Assembly: GCF_003048835.2 (NCBI RefSeq)
Contig: NZ_CP060705.1
Span: 1,550,001 to 1,614,000, forward strand
Source of the DNA: Campylobacter concisus
GTDB taxonomy: Bacteria > Campylobacterota > Campylobacteria > Campylobacterales > Campylobacteraceae
DNA: 64,000 bases
Direction of reading: 5' to 3'
Positions 54,080-60,941 of this stretch are shown one piece after another. Made by a program: the position numbers and the translations under genes. The first letter of the stretch is position 1; every line of letters begins with the position of its first letter. The notes under the pieces were generated by a model. That model ran no database searches and was not told the DNA's origin. It saw only the letters and a list, made by a program, of their open reading frames with translations.

Positions 54080-55138
54080 ATGAGCAAAACATTGCTTTAC
54101 ATCATCGCAGGTGCGAGCCTTGGCATACTTGCTCCAGTGCTCGTTCATTTTGGCAACCCAGCAAACATGGGCGTTTGCGCGGCTTGCTTTTTACGAGATA
54201 GCATGGGTGCACTTGGCTTTCACCAGGCAAAAGTCGTGCAGTATCTAAGACCTGAAATTTTAGGGCTTATCATCGGAGGCTTTCTAGCTAGCATGCTTTG
54301 GAGTAGAAATTTCACTCCAGTATCTGGTAGCGCGGCATTTTCTAGGTTTTTCTTAGGCGTGTTTGCGATGATAGGCTGCCTCATATTTTTAGGCTGCCCT
54401 TGGAGGGCGTTTTTGCGCCTTGGAGGCGGAGATATGACCGCTATTGCTGGCGTTGTTGGCCTATTTGCTGGCGTCTTTGTGGGACGAACTTTTAAGAAAA
54501 ACGGCTACGTTTTGCCAGAGAGCGAAACCACTGCAAAGGCGATAGGATTTTTGCCAACTATCATCGCGATTTTACTTTTGATGGCACTTATCTTTGGGCT
54601 AAAACTTGGCGAAAATGGCGCGTTATTTAGCTCAGAAAAAGGTCCAGGCTCACAGCATGCAAATTTATTTATCTCGCTTATTTGTGCCATCATCATCGGC
54701 GCATTTATGCAAAGAAGTAAATTTTGCTCAGTGGGAGCTATCAGCAAAATTTTTGAACGTGACTTTTCGATGTTTTATGGCATAGTCTCTATCGTTCTTT
54801 TTGCAAGCATCACAAATTTAGTGCTAAATCAATACAAATTTGGCTTTGAAGGACAACCTATCGCTCACAATGATATGTTTTGGAACTTCTTAGGCATGAC
54901 GCTCGCTGGTCTTTGCTTTAGTCTAAGCTACGGCTGCCCTGGCAAACATCTAGTGCAGATGGGAGCTGGAAATTTAAGCTCAGCCGTATTTGTTTTAGGC
55001 ATGGGCGCAGGTGCTGCTATAAGTCACAACTTCGTGCTTGCAAGCTCAGGAGCTGGCATCACACCTTTTGCCCCGTATGCCGTAGTGATCGGTTTTATAT
55101 ACGCTATTTATGTTGGATTTTTCACTAAAAAAGCTTAA
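54080..55138 (+). CDS. yedE: YedE-family putative selenium/sulfur transporter
   Basis: A 352-residue membrane protein with about nine hydrophobic spans and the YedE/YeeE sulfur-transport pattern: conserved cysteines in GVCAACFLRD and LGCPWRAFLRLGGGD, then KFCSVGA and YGCPGKHLVQMGAG. The family is associated with selenium or thiosulfate uptake. I use the ATG at 54080 (MSKTLLYIIAGASLGI), which follows CAGGAATTTAC; the longer frame from 54008 lacks a ribosome site. The TusA-like partner often found next door is absent, because a terminator and a tRNA follow. Confidence 0.86.
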   Translation: MSKTLLYIIAGASLGILAPVLVHFGNPANMGVCAACFLRDSMGALGFHQAKVVQYLRPEILGLIIGGFLASMLWSRNFTPVSGSAAFSRFFLGVFAMIGCLIFLGCPWRAFLRLGGGDMTAIAGVVGLFAGVFVGRTFKKNGYVLPESETTAKAIGFLPTIIAILLLMALIFGLKLGENGALFSSEKGPGSQHANLFISLICAIIIGAFMQRSKFCSVGAISKIFERDFSMFYGIVSIVLFASITNLVLNQYKFGFEGQPIAHNDMFWNFLGMTLAGLCFSLSYGCPGKHLVQMGAGNLSSAVFVLGMGAGAAISHNFVLASSGAGITPFAPYAVVIGFIYAIYVGFFTKKA

Positions 55139-55140
55139 AT

Positions 55141-55176
55141 AAATTTGGCTGCTTTTGCAGTCAAATTTGCTTTTTA
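55141..55176 (+). terminator. Rho-independent terminator of yedE
   Basis: AAATTTGGCTGC pairs with GCAGTCAAATTT (one wobble pair) around TTTT and is followed by GCTTTTT. Confidence 0.88.
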
Positions 55177-55226
55177 TATATAAAATTTGTGAGATAAATT
55201 TTAGCTAAAAATAAGTTCTTAGGTTG

Positions 55227-55232
55227 TATAAT
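55227..55232 (+). promoter_or_regulatory. Probable -10 element for tRNA-Met
   Basis: GTTGTATAATCC, with the mature tRNA starting 20 bases downstream. Confidence 0.55.
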
Positions 55233-55251
55233 CCAAAACTTATTTTAAGTT

Positions 55252-55328
55252 GTCACGGTAGCTCAGCTGGTTAGAGCGCTGGTCTCATAAGCCGGAGGTC
55301 GGGAGTTCAAGTCTCCCCCGTGACACCA
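55252..55328 (+). tRNA. tRNA-Met (anticodon CAT), element attachment target
   Basis: A full 77-base cloverleaf with encoded CCA. Acceptor arms GTCACGG/CCGTGAC pair, the D arm is GCTC-AGCTGGTTA-GAGC, the anticodon loop CTCATAA has anticodon CAT, and the T loop is TTCAAGT. The G1-C72 pair rules out the initiator type. Elongator Met is most likely; a lysidine-modified Ile tRNA cannot be excluded. Its 3' half is copied at 60625-60677, so the gene is the integration target of the element to its right. Confidence 0.95.
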
Positions 55329-55330
55329 TA
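55278..55330. repeat. Left attachment repeat (within tRNA-Met)
   Basis: 53 bases from GCTGGTCTCATAAGCC through the CCA end plus TA, identical to 60625-60677. The bases just outside (C/A before, A/G after) differ, which fixes the limits. Confidence 0.95.
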
Positions 55331-55442
55331 AACCTACATCAATTAAACCCCTAAAATACGATACTATCTAGCGATTTAAAGCGATATTGTTTTTAATATG
55401 ATCTGAAGTTATACCATATTTTTTACATTTTTTCTAGGCGAT

Positions 55443-55465
55443 TTGTGTATCACTTTGTGTATCAC
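55443..55465. repeat. Left inner 23-bp repeat (tandem TTGTGTATCAC)
   Basis: Two TTGTGTATCAC units one base apart. The identical 23 bases recur in the same orientation at 60548-60570, next to the other end. Likely accessory sites for one of the recombinases. Confidence 0.8.
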
Positions 55466-55983
55466 AATACCTCTGTCTTCTATTTCTATAGTATATGTCA
55501 TTTACTCTTACGCTATTTATAGTAGCTTTGAGAGTACTTGCGGATGGATATAATACACAATAGGAGATGGTAAGCTTGGAGGTAAAACCTGCTTTATGTT
55601 ATGTGGTAAAGGTTTTTGATGTAGTTATTAAGCGAGTACTTGTGAAGTATTAAAATGCAGAAGCTTGTATTTAGAAGTAACTTGAGGGGGCTAGGGGGGG
55701 TATATGGTTTGTCTTGGTATTGTCTGAGTATCCAAATATTTTTATCATTTTATTAAATCAGAGCTAGAGTAAATTTCAGGATGATATTGTCCTTGTGTAG
55801 ATACATTTTGATCTACCTCATTTTAAAAGCGTAGAGTATGGCAAGGAATTATTAGAGTTATTGGAGAGTATATTTATTGGACATCTTTAGGCTTTGTTTT
55901 AAAGATACCTATAACAATCTTTAATAATCCCAAAAGGCTATATTTTTAAGTAAGTTAAAGGTATCTTATAGCTATCTTTAAAG

Positions 55984-56140
55984 CTATTATGCTTATCTTA
56001 AGGACATCCTTTATAAATATTCTTTATAGGATTTAGATTAAGAACTCCTAAACAATCCCTAAACTATCCCTATGACTATCACAGAATATATCTCTGTGTT
56101 ATCCTAGAGTATCCTTTAGATTATCCTAGAGTTATCTTTA
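55984..56140. repeat. Phased TATC array, copy 1
   Basis: TATC-type motifs start at 56054 (AATC), 56065, 56077, 56089, 56100, 56110, 56122 and 56133, a spacing of 10-12 bases. Looser members extend left to 55962. Bases 55984-56127 are a near copy of 56351-56494. Confidence 0.85.
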
Positions 56141-56350
56141 CCCCCTCTGCTCCTCCTATAAGTGGCGTGTGTTAGGGAGTAAAAAGATTAAAATCTTCAC
56201 GATTAAGATTAACCTAAGCTAACAATAGTAATAAGAATAGGCTCAATTCTTTCTACTTTAGGCAACCTATAAACAGTATAAAACATCGAGGAACTATTGA
56301 TCTATTTCAAGTAACAACAAGATAGATTTATTCTATGCTTCTCTTTAAAA

Positions 56351-56530
56351 CTATTATGCTTATCTTAAGGACATCCTTTTATAGATATATTTATAGGATT
56401 TAGATTAAGAACTCCTAAACAATCCCTAAACTATCCCTAGAGTATCACAGGATATATCTCTGTGTTATCCTAGAGTATCCTTTAGATTATCCTTAGGATA
56501 TCTTATAGATTATCTAAGAGTTATCTTTAA
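56351..56530. repeat. Phased TATC array, copy 2
   Basis: Motif starts at 56421 (AATC), 56432, 56443, 56455, 56466, 56476, 56488, 56499, 56511 and 56522; every gap is 10, 11 or 12 bases. The array goes on past the end of the duplicated block, so the phasing itself appears to be kept. Confidence 0.85.
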
Positions 56531-56695
56531 GTTTAAGCCTCTCTCCCCCTACCCCCTCTCTCCCCTAAGGGGCAGGGTTCTGCAAACAGCGTATTTTAGG
56601 GCTATTCAGCGTTTAAGGAAAAAGTTTAGATAGAACTACATTATTGGTGTATTTTTAGTAAATATTAAGTAGCATTGGGGTATATTTTCTATACC

Positions 56696-57007
56696 ATGAA
56701 ATACACGTATAATGTGCCTATTACTTTATATAACCTACACTATCTAATGCAAGACCTAGTAAGGGGAGACGAAATAGTCTTGATGAGTATCAAGCTTCTA
56801 GGTAAGAATGTTAAAGAAGCCCTAAGAAACTTTGGCTCTCTTAGCACAAAGGCTAAGGTTTATACAGCAGCAGGACTAAGAGTGGATAGGACACTAATAA
56901 AGAGAGAGTTTAAGCCCCCTAAGCCAGCTTCTCGTTTCTCTGTGGCTGATATGGATTATATACTTCCTTTTACTGAACCTAGATTTGATTATATGAATAA
57001 CAAATAG
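56696..57007 (+). CDS. Hypothetical 103-residue protein of the element
   Basis: I do not recognise this protein. It begins MKYTYNVPITLYNLHYLMQ, is basic in the middle (LLGKNVKEALRNFG, VDRTLIKREFKPPKP) and has no membrane span. It could be a small DNA-binding or excision factor, a guess from size, charge and position. The ATG at 56696 lacks a close ribosome site; a TTG at 56675 would add seven residues. It is the only rightward gene of the element and is followed by the long hairpin. Confidence 0.55.
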   Translation: MKYTYNVPITLYNLHYLMQDLVRGDEIVLMSIKLLGKNVKEALRNFGSLSTKAKVYTAAGLRVDRTLIKREFKPPKPASRFSVADMDYILPFTEPRFDYMNNK

Positions 57008-57242
57008 AAAATCAATTCTAAGGGGTCTAGGAGGCTCTAGGTTAAACGAAAGGGTTGCTAGAGGTATAATCTATCGTCCAAAGGCGTTCGTTGATTGTAG
57101 AGCTTCCTAGACCCCTTTATGAATGTTTTTGGTATTATGCCTATGCTTCATTTTAGAAAATCAAGAAAAATGTCTTAACTTTATAAAGTGAAAAAATGGA
57201 GAAGCATTTAGCTTCCCCTTATTAACTTGTTATCAATGGAGC
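57008..57242. other. Intergenic region holding a long hairpin
   Basis: Contains the 20-bp stem structure at 57020-57117. The rest (57118-57242) is plain AT-rich sequence up to the recombinase stop. Confidence 0.7.
57020..57117. ncRNA. Long imperfect palindrome, possible structured RNA
   Basis: AAGGGGTCTAGGAGGCTCTA (57020-57039) pairs with 57098-57117 over 20 positions, with a single G-T pair. Inside, AACGAA (57045-57050) pairs with TTCGTT (57087-57092), and a TATAAT lies in the loop at 57065. It could be a structured RNA, a replication or transfer origin, or an oversized terminator. The RNA call is tentative. Confidence 0.45.
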
Positions 57243-58463
57243 CTAAACGCTAATCCCCACACCATCACGTATATCATCTACATTTAGATGTATGTAATGT
57301 AAGCTACTTTTAATATCTGAGTAACCCATAAAAGCCATTAATTTATAAGCGTTAAATCCTTTTAATTTTACTAACCTAGAAGCCACCGTATGGCGTAATA
57401 CGTAAAGTCCGTGAGTGTTGCTAGTCCCTAAATATCCAAGATGGTTTCTCACAGCCCACCACATACGATTTGCTGTATCGTGATTTAGGTGGGTTATAGG
57501 ACACTTATCTAGGGGTAAGTCTTTGCAGTTATCATAAGCCCCTTGAGATACCCAGTAGTATGTCATACGAAGCACATCGTTACCCTTTATTTCTCTGAGG
57601 AGTTTTAGGGCTTCTACTTTACTTACGCTTCTAGCTATCTCCAATCTGTGTCTTATATTTCTAAAAACCTCCATAACATTCTCTCCACAAGGTAGGGTTC
57701 TGCTTTGTCCGTTCTTAGGAGCTCCTATGATAGTACCAGTGCCTTTGTGTGTCTTAACTGCCTTAGAGATAGTGATAGTATCATACTCAAAACTAATATC
57801 TCCTAGCTCAATAGCAAAGTATTCAGCAGGTCTTAGCCCAAGATTAGATAGGACTATAAAGAGTTCGTATAGCTCTACGCTAGATAGTGCTTTAGATTTT
57901 TTAGTTCTGTTATATAAAAACTCTTTAGCTCTTAGAAGCTCATCGTCTCTTAGAGCAGGTCTTTTACCTACCACTTGCCTAACTTGAAGTCCTTTGAAGT
58001 TTGGTTTAGATTTAAACTTAACTACTTCAAGACCCTCAAGTATTCTAAAGGCTGTTCCAAGAGCTACTAGAGATGAGTTAAAAGAGTGTGGCGAATATAT
58101 CTTGCCATTAACTCCTTTGTTTAGCATCTTATCTTTTAGCTCATATAGGTCAGCTGTTGTAAGCGTAGATACTTCCTTGTCTCCTATGGCTTTTATAACT
58201 CTGTTAAGGCATACTCTATAATGTGTTGTATCATCTAGGTATTTCCAGTATCTATCGTGTAAGAAGCTTAAAGCCTCTGATAGTTTCATACCGCCTCTAG
58301 CTGAGCTTACATTGGTCTCCCATACACCTTTGCGTATAGCTTCTTTCCACTCTTTCTCTAGTTTTAGAGCTTCTGTTTCAGTGCTATTAGGATATCTCCT
58401 TTGAAATCTAACACCATCCATTATAAAATCACTGCACCAAGTGCCATTTTTATTTTTATACAT
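57243..58463 (-). CDS. Tyrosine recombinase 1 (phage-type integrase)
   Basis: A 406-residue integrase. Catalytic features: first Arg in LSNLGLRPAEYFAIEL, the box YVLRHTVASRLV (Tyr in place of the first His of HxxR, a common phage variant), and the nucleophile Tyr in SSLHYIHLN, close to the C-terminus. The N-terminal region YKNKNGTWCSDFIMDGVRFQRRYP is an arm-binding-type beta domain. It overlaps the small membrane gene upstream by eight bases. All catalytic residues appear intact. Confidence 0.92.
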   Translation of the reverse strand: MYKNKNGTWCSDFIMDGVRFQRRYPNSTETEALKLEKEWKEAIRKGVWETNVSSARGGMKLSEALSFLHDRYWKYLDDTTHYRVCLNRVIKAIGDKEVSTLTTADLYELKDKMLNKGVNGKIYSPHSFNSSLVALGTAFRILEGLEVVKFKSKPNFKGLQVRQVVGKRPALRDDELLRAKEFLYNRTKKSKALSSVELYELFIVLSNLGLRPAEYFAIELGDISFEYDTITISKAVKTHKGTGTIIGAPKNGQSRTLPCGENVMEVFRNIRHRLEIARSVSKVEALKLLREIKGNDVLRMTYYWVSQGAYDNCKDLPLDKCPITHLNHDTANRMWWAVRNHLGYLGTSNTHGLYVLRHTVASRLVKLKGFNAYKLMAFMGYSDIKSSLHYIHLNVDDIRDGVGISV

Positions 58464-58938
58464 CCTTACGCTCCTTTCTGCACCTTAAGCCTTTAGAGGT
58501 TCTCTTTTTTCTATCTAGCTCATACATATCATAGTAGTATTTAAGGCGTTTATAGATAGCATCAGCTCCGCCATATTGAGCCTGCTTCTCTAGTATCCTT
58601 ATAAGATACTCCTCATCGCTTTCCCCTTTAAGACGTCTTGTATAGTGCCTAGATGGCTTAGGCTCTGTCTTTATTCTATGCTGTCTTATAAGACCTGCTC
58701 TGTAATTGTCTAGGTTGTCGTGAGCAGCCCCATAGCCACTAAGAGAGCATAAGCAGTAAAAGAAATAGAATATGCCTATGTTTTCCCACTTGTAGTGGTA
58801 AGTGTTTGCTAGCCACCAAGCCACTATAAAAGTTCCCATAGTAATCACTACCCAAACCTGTGGTAAAAAAACTATGTACCAACCTATGAAGTCTTTTTCT
58901 TCTTTGGTTAGCTCTTGTCCTTTGTAGGTTATAAGCAT
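58456..58938 (-). CDS. Small membrane protein of the element
   Basis: A 160-residue protein with two adjacent hydrophobic spans near residues 20-45 and 53-72 (WYIVFLPQVWVVITMGTF, IGIFYFFYCLCSLSGYG) and a long basic C-terminal tail (RLKYYYDMYELDRKKRTSKGL). I choose the ATG at 58938 because GAGAGGGTAGGCAA precedes it; a TTG at 58971 would add 11 residues. It lies between two recombinase genes and overlaps one by eight bases. No family recognised; a superinfection-exclusion or regulatory role would be a guess. Confidence 0.65.
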   Translation of the reverse strand: MLITYKGQELTKEEKDFIGWYIVFLPQVWVVITMGTFIVAWWLANTYHYKWENIGIFYFFYCLCSLSGYGAAHDNLDNYRAGLIRQHRIKTEPKPSRHYTRRLKGESDEEYLIRILEKQAQYGGADAIYKRLKYYYDMYELDRKKRTSKGLRCRKERKDV

Positions 58939-58979
58939 TTGCCTACCCTCTCTTTTATAATCAACTTCCAAAAATATAT

Positions 58980-60533
58980 TTAAATACTCAAAGTCTCAAT
59001 AGCCTCTTTTAATATATGCACGTCATAGGAGCTAGCATACCTTTGAAGTGTCATAGTTTGATGTGAATGACCCATAAGCTCAGAGATAACGTTAGGGTCT
59101 ATTCTATTGTTCTTAAGGTCTGTAGCAAAACTATGCCTTAAAGAGTATAGTACTTTTCTTTTGTCATCAGAAATATGGCTTCTAATAAGCTCATTAACCC
59201 TTTTACTAAATCCGTCCTGTGTAGGTAACTCTTTTAAAAGTGACACGTCAATGCTTCTATGTATTGGTATAAGCCTATAACTGCTCTTAGTTTTTAAACT
59301 TATACTCCTATCAGTTAAATCATATACCTTGACACCATCAATCTCTTTTAAAGAGCACTTATATAGTTCTGATAGCCTCATACCGCTTGTATAAAATACT
59401 TTGATTAGATTGTTGGTTACTTTATCATCTTTGGTTAAAGTAAGCAGTTGCTCTATTTCTTTATGTTCTAATGGCAATCTTTCATCTAAGGCATTTGTGC
59501 CACTTGTAGTAGCTATAAGCTGCAAAGGATTGGTTTGTATTAAGCCTGTGCTATGATAGTATGCATAACAGCCCTTTATCCACTTCATATACTTTACTAA
59601 TGTTCTAGAGGATATAATATCAGCTTCATCAATCTCGGCATCTATCAACTCATCAACACTCATAACTCTGTATTTTTGTATATTTCGCTTAGGGAGAGTT
59701 TTGATAATATCTCTAATATCAATAATATCCTCTAGCGTTGTTTTTGCAACATCCTCATTAGGAGAGACTAACTCCAAAAAGACTTCTGTAAGAAATGAAA
59801 CTACATCTCTATATTGATCTTTGGTTGTATTGTTTTCATCACATCTAGCCTTATAAAACTTAATATAACTATCTAAAGCCTCTTTGTTGGTTGTGATCTT
59901 TCTCTCATTAGCTTCTTTTGGTTGAGGTTTATTGATATGTTTTTGTGAATAAAATAGTCTATTGCTAATAACTTCAGGCGGTGTGTGTATTTCTCCCCTG
60001 CCTCTTTTTGAAGCCTCATCTAGTATTTGTATTTGCGCCAACATCATATAATAACTAAGAAGCTTATAATCGTTAGAAGTTTTATCAACCTCTATAGAGT
60101 TTTTATCTAAGAGTTCGTCTAGGGTTTCTTCTATGAGCCTATAATTATTATTGCTTAAATCTTGAGCGTAGTCGCCTTTTAAAGTCTCAGCCATATCCGC
60201 ACTAGCTAGAGCTAGGGTATTATTATAAACATCAAAGCCTACATTGCAAAAAACAGTACCTTGCCCTTTAACAGCTCTGTCTATTAAATCCTGCTCCAAT
60301 GTTTCCTTGATATATTTATCGACAAGCTCTTGTATTTGGCTCTTATCTAACACTTTACAGACCTTTAGGATTTGCTCGTATTTGCCTAGTATTATAGCTG
60401 CTTTTGATTTAGCTTCTGCTATATCTTTTGTGTTTAAAGATTTATTGACTTCATTTTTATTGAAGTAGTTGCGTAGCTCCTGATGAATTCTAAACCTAAC
60501 TTTGTAGATACCACATCTATTGATAGTGACCAT
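58980..60533 (-). CDS. Tyrosine recombinase 2 (large integrase)
   Basis: A 517-residue recombinase, unlike the first one outside the catalytic core. First Arg is in FYTSGMRLSELYKCSL, the second box is LYSLRHSFATDLKNN (again Tyr in place of the first His), followed by SELMGHSHQTMTLQRYASSYDV with the nucleophile Tyr. The N-terminal 200 residues (FRIHQELRNYFNKNEVNKSLNT, IAEAKSKAA) match the long-arm integrases of proteobacterial islands. An ATG at 60548 gives five more residues, but the one at 60533 has GGAG at a suitable distance. The gene starts next to the right 23-bp repeat. Confidence 0.9.
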   Translation of the reverse strand: MVTINRCGIYKVRFRIHQELRNYFNKNEVNKSLNTKDIAEAKSKAAIILGKYEQILKVCKVLDKSQIQELVDKYIKETLEQDLIDRAVKGQGTVFCNVGFDVYNNTLALASADMAETLKGDYAQDLSNNNYRLIEETLDELLDKNSIEVDKTSNDYKLLSYYMMLAQIQILDEASKRGRGEIHTPPEVISNRLFYSQKHINKPQPKEANERKITTNKEALDSYIKFYKARCDENNTTKDQYRDVVSFLTEVFLELVSPNEDVAKTTLEDIIDIRDIIKTLPKRNIQKYRVMSVDELIDAEIDEADIISSRTLVKYMKWIKGCYAYYHSTGLIQTNPLQLIATTSGTNALDERLPLEHKEIEQLLTLTKDDKVTNNLIKVFYTSGMRLSELYKCSLKEIDGVKVYDLTDRSISLKTKSSYRLIPIHRSIDVSLLKELPTQDGFSKRVNELIRSHISDDKRKVLYSLRHSFATDLKNNRIDPNVISELMGHSHQTMTLQRYASSYDVHILKEAIETLSI

Positions 60534-60547
60534 AGTGACAAGCTCCA

Positions 60548-60570
60548 TTGTGTATCACTTTGTGTATCAC
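60548..60570. repeat. Right inner 23-bp repeat (tandem TTGTGTATCAC)
   Basis: Identical to 55443-55465 and in the same orientation; 54 bases from the right attachment repeat and directly upstream of recombinase 2, so it may also regulate that gene. Confidence 0.8.
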
Positions 60571-60624
60571 TAGATAAGGTAAAAAAGAGAAACATCGTGT
60601 TTTAGGGGATATTGATTAGATTAA

Positions 60625-60677
60625 GCTGGTCTCATAAGCCGGAGGTCGGGAGTTCAAGTCTCCCCCGTGACACCATA
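60625..60677. repeat. Right attachment repeat (3' half of tRNA-Met)
   Basis: Perfect 53-base copy of 55278-55330. It lacks the D arm and acceptor 5' strand, so it is not a tRNA gene. Confidence 0.95.
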
Positions 60678-60700
60678 GATGTCCTACTTATCGATACTTT

Positions 60701-60726
60701 AACTGCCCTTTTTGCAGTTTCCCTTT
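60701..60726 (+). terminator. Original terminator of tRNA-Met, displaced by the element
   Basis: AACTGC pairs with GCAGTT around CCTTTTT and is followed by TCCCTTTCTTT. It lies 24 bases after the copied tRNA 3' end, where the terminator of the uninterrupted tRNA gene would be. Confidence 0.65.
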
Positions 60727-60893
60727 CTTTAAAATTTCCTAAAAGTATGGTACAGTTTTTATAAAAAGCGGTACATTTTTTCAGGATTGATTTATTTTAC
60801 AAGATGCTTTCTATAAATTTGCTTTTATTTTTGCCCATAGGTAAAATTTTATTTCAAAGCGAGCAAACATAAATTTATCTCGCTTAAATTTTT

Positions 60894-60910
60894 CGGCACA
60901 ACTTTTGCTT
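60894..60910 (+). promoter_or_regulatory. Sigma-54 (RpoN) promoter
   Basis: CGGCACAACTTTTGCTT matches the -24/-12 consensus (GGCAC-N5-TTGCT), with GG at 60895 and GC at 60907, exactly ten bases between them. It lies 31 bases upstream of the next ATG. In Campylobacter RpoN transcribes middle flagellar genes. Confidence 0.85.
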
Positions 60911-60941
60911 ACTCTTTGAAGTAAATTTCAAGGAGTAAGCC

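Larger units (their letters stand above)
55331..56695. other. Non-coding left arm of the element
   Basis: About 1.36 kb with no credible gene. It holds a tandem TTGTGTATCAC pair (55443-55465), a G-rich run near 55685, the two phased TATC arrays, and a pyrimidine-rich tract CTCTCTCCCCCTACCCCCTC near 56539-56565 followed by CCCCTAAGGGG. Confidence 0.75.
55278..60677. mobile_element. 5.3-kb integrated element at tRNA-Met
   Basis: Bounded by 53-base perfect direct repeats of the 3' half of tRNA-Met. It holds two tyrosine recombinase genes and a small membrane-protein gene on the minus strand, one unknown small gene on the plus strand, two arrays of phased TATC motifs, a 23-base repeat near each end and a long hairpin. 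There are no structural phage, conjugation, restriction or known replication genes. It regenerates an intact tRNA on the left side. It could be a satellite or minimal integrative element, or a prophage reduced to its integration module. Confidence 0.93.
60678..60941. other. Chromosomal spacer right of the element
   Basis: Contains the displaced tRNA terminator, two GGTACA boxes 25 bases apart near 60750-60780, and the sigma-54 promoter of the next gene. No gene seen. Confidence 0.7.

Noticed and set aside
55962-56530. CRISPR array
   Set aside because: The repeats are ~11 bases with no spacers, and no cas gene is near.
57243-60548. Possible Zot-encoding filamentous prophage at tRNA-Met
   Set aside because: No Zot-type ATPase, coat or replication initiator was found; only the integration module and unknown genes are present.
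60625-60677. Second tRNA-Met gene
   Set aside because: Only the 3' half is present; the D arm and 5' acceptor strand are missing. It is the attachment-site copy.
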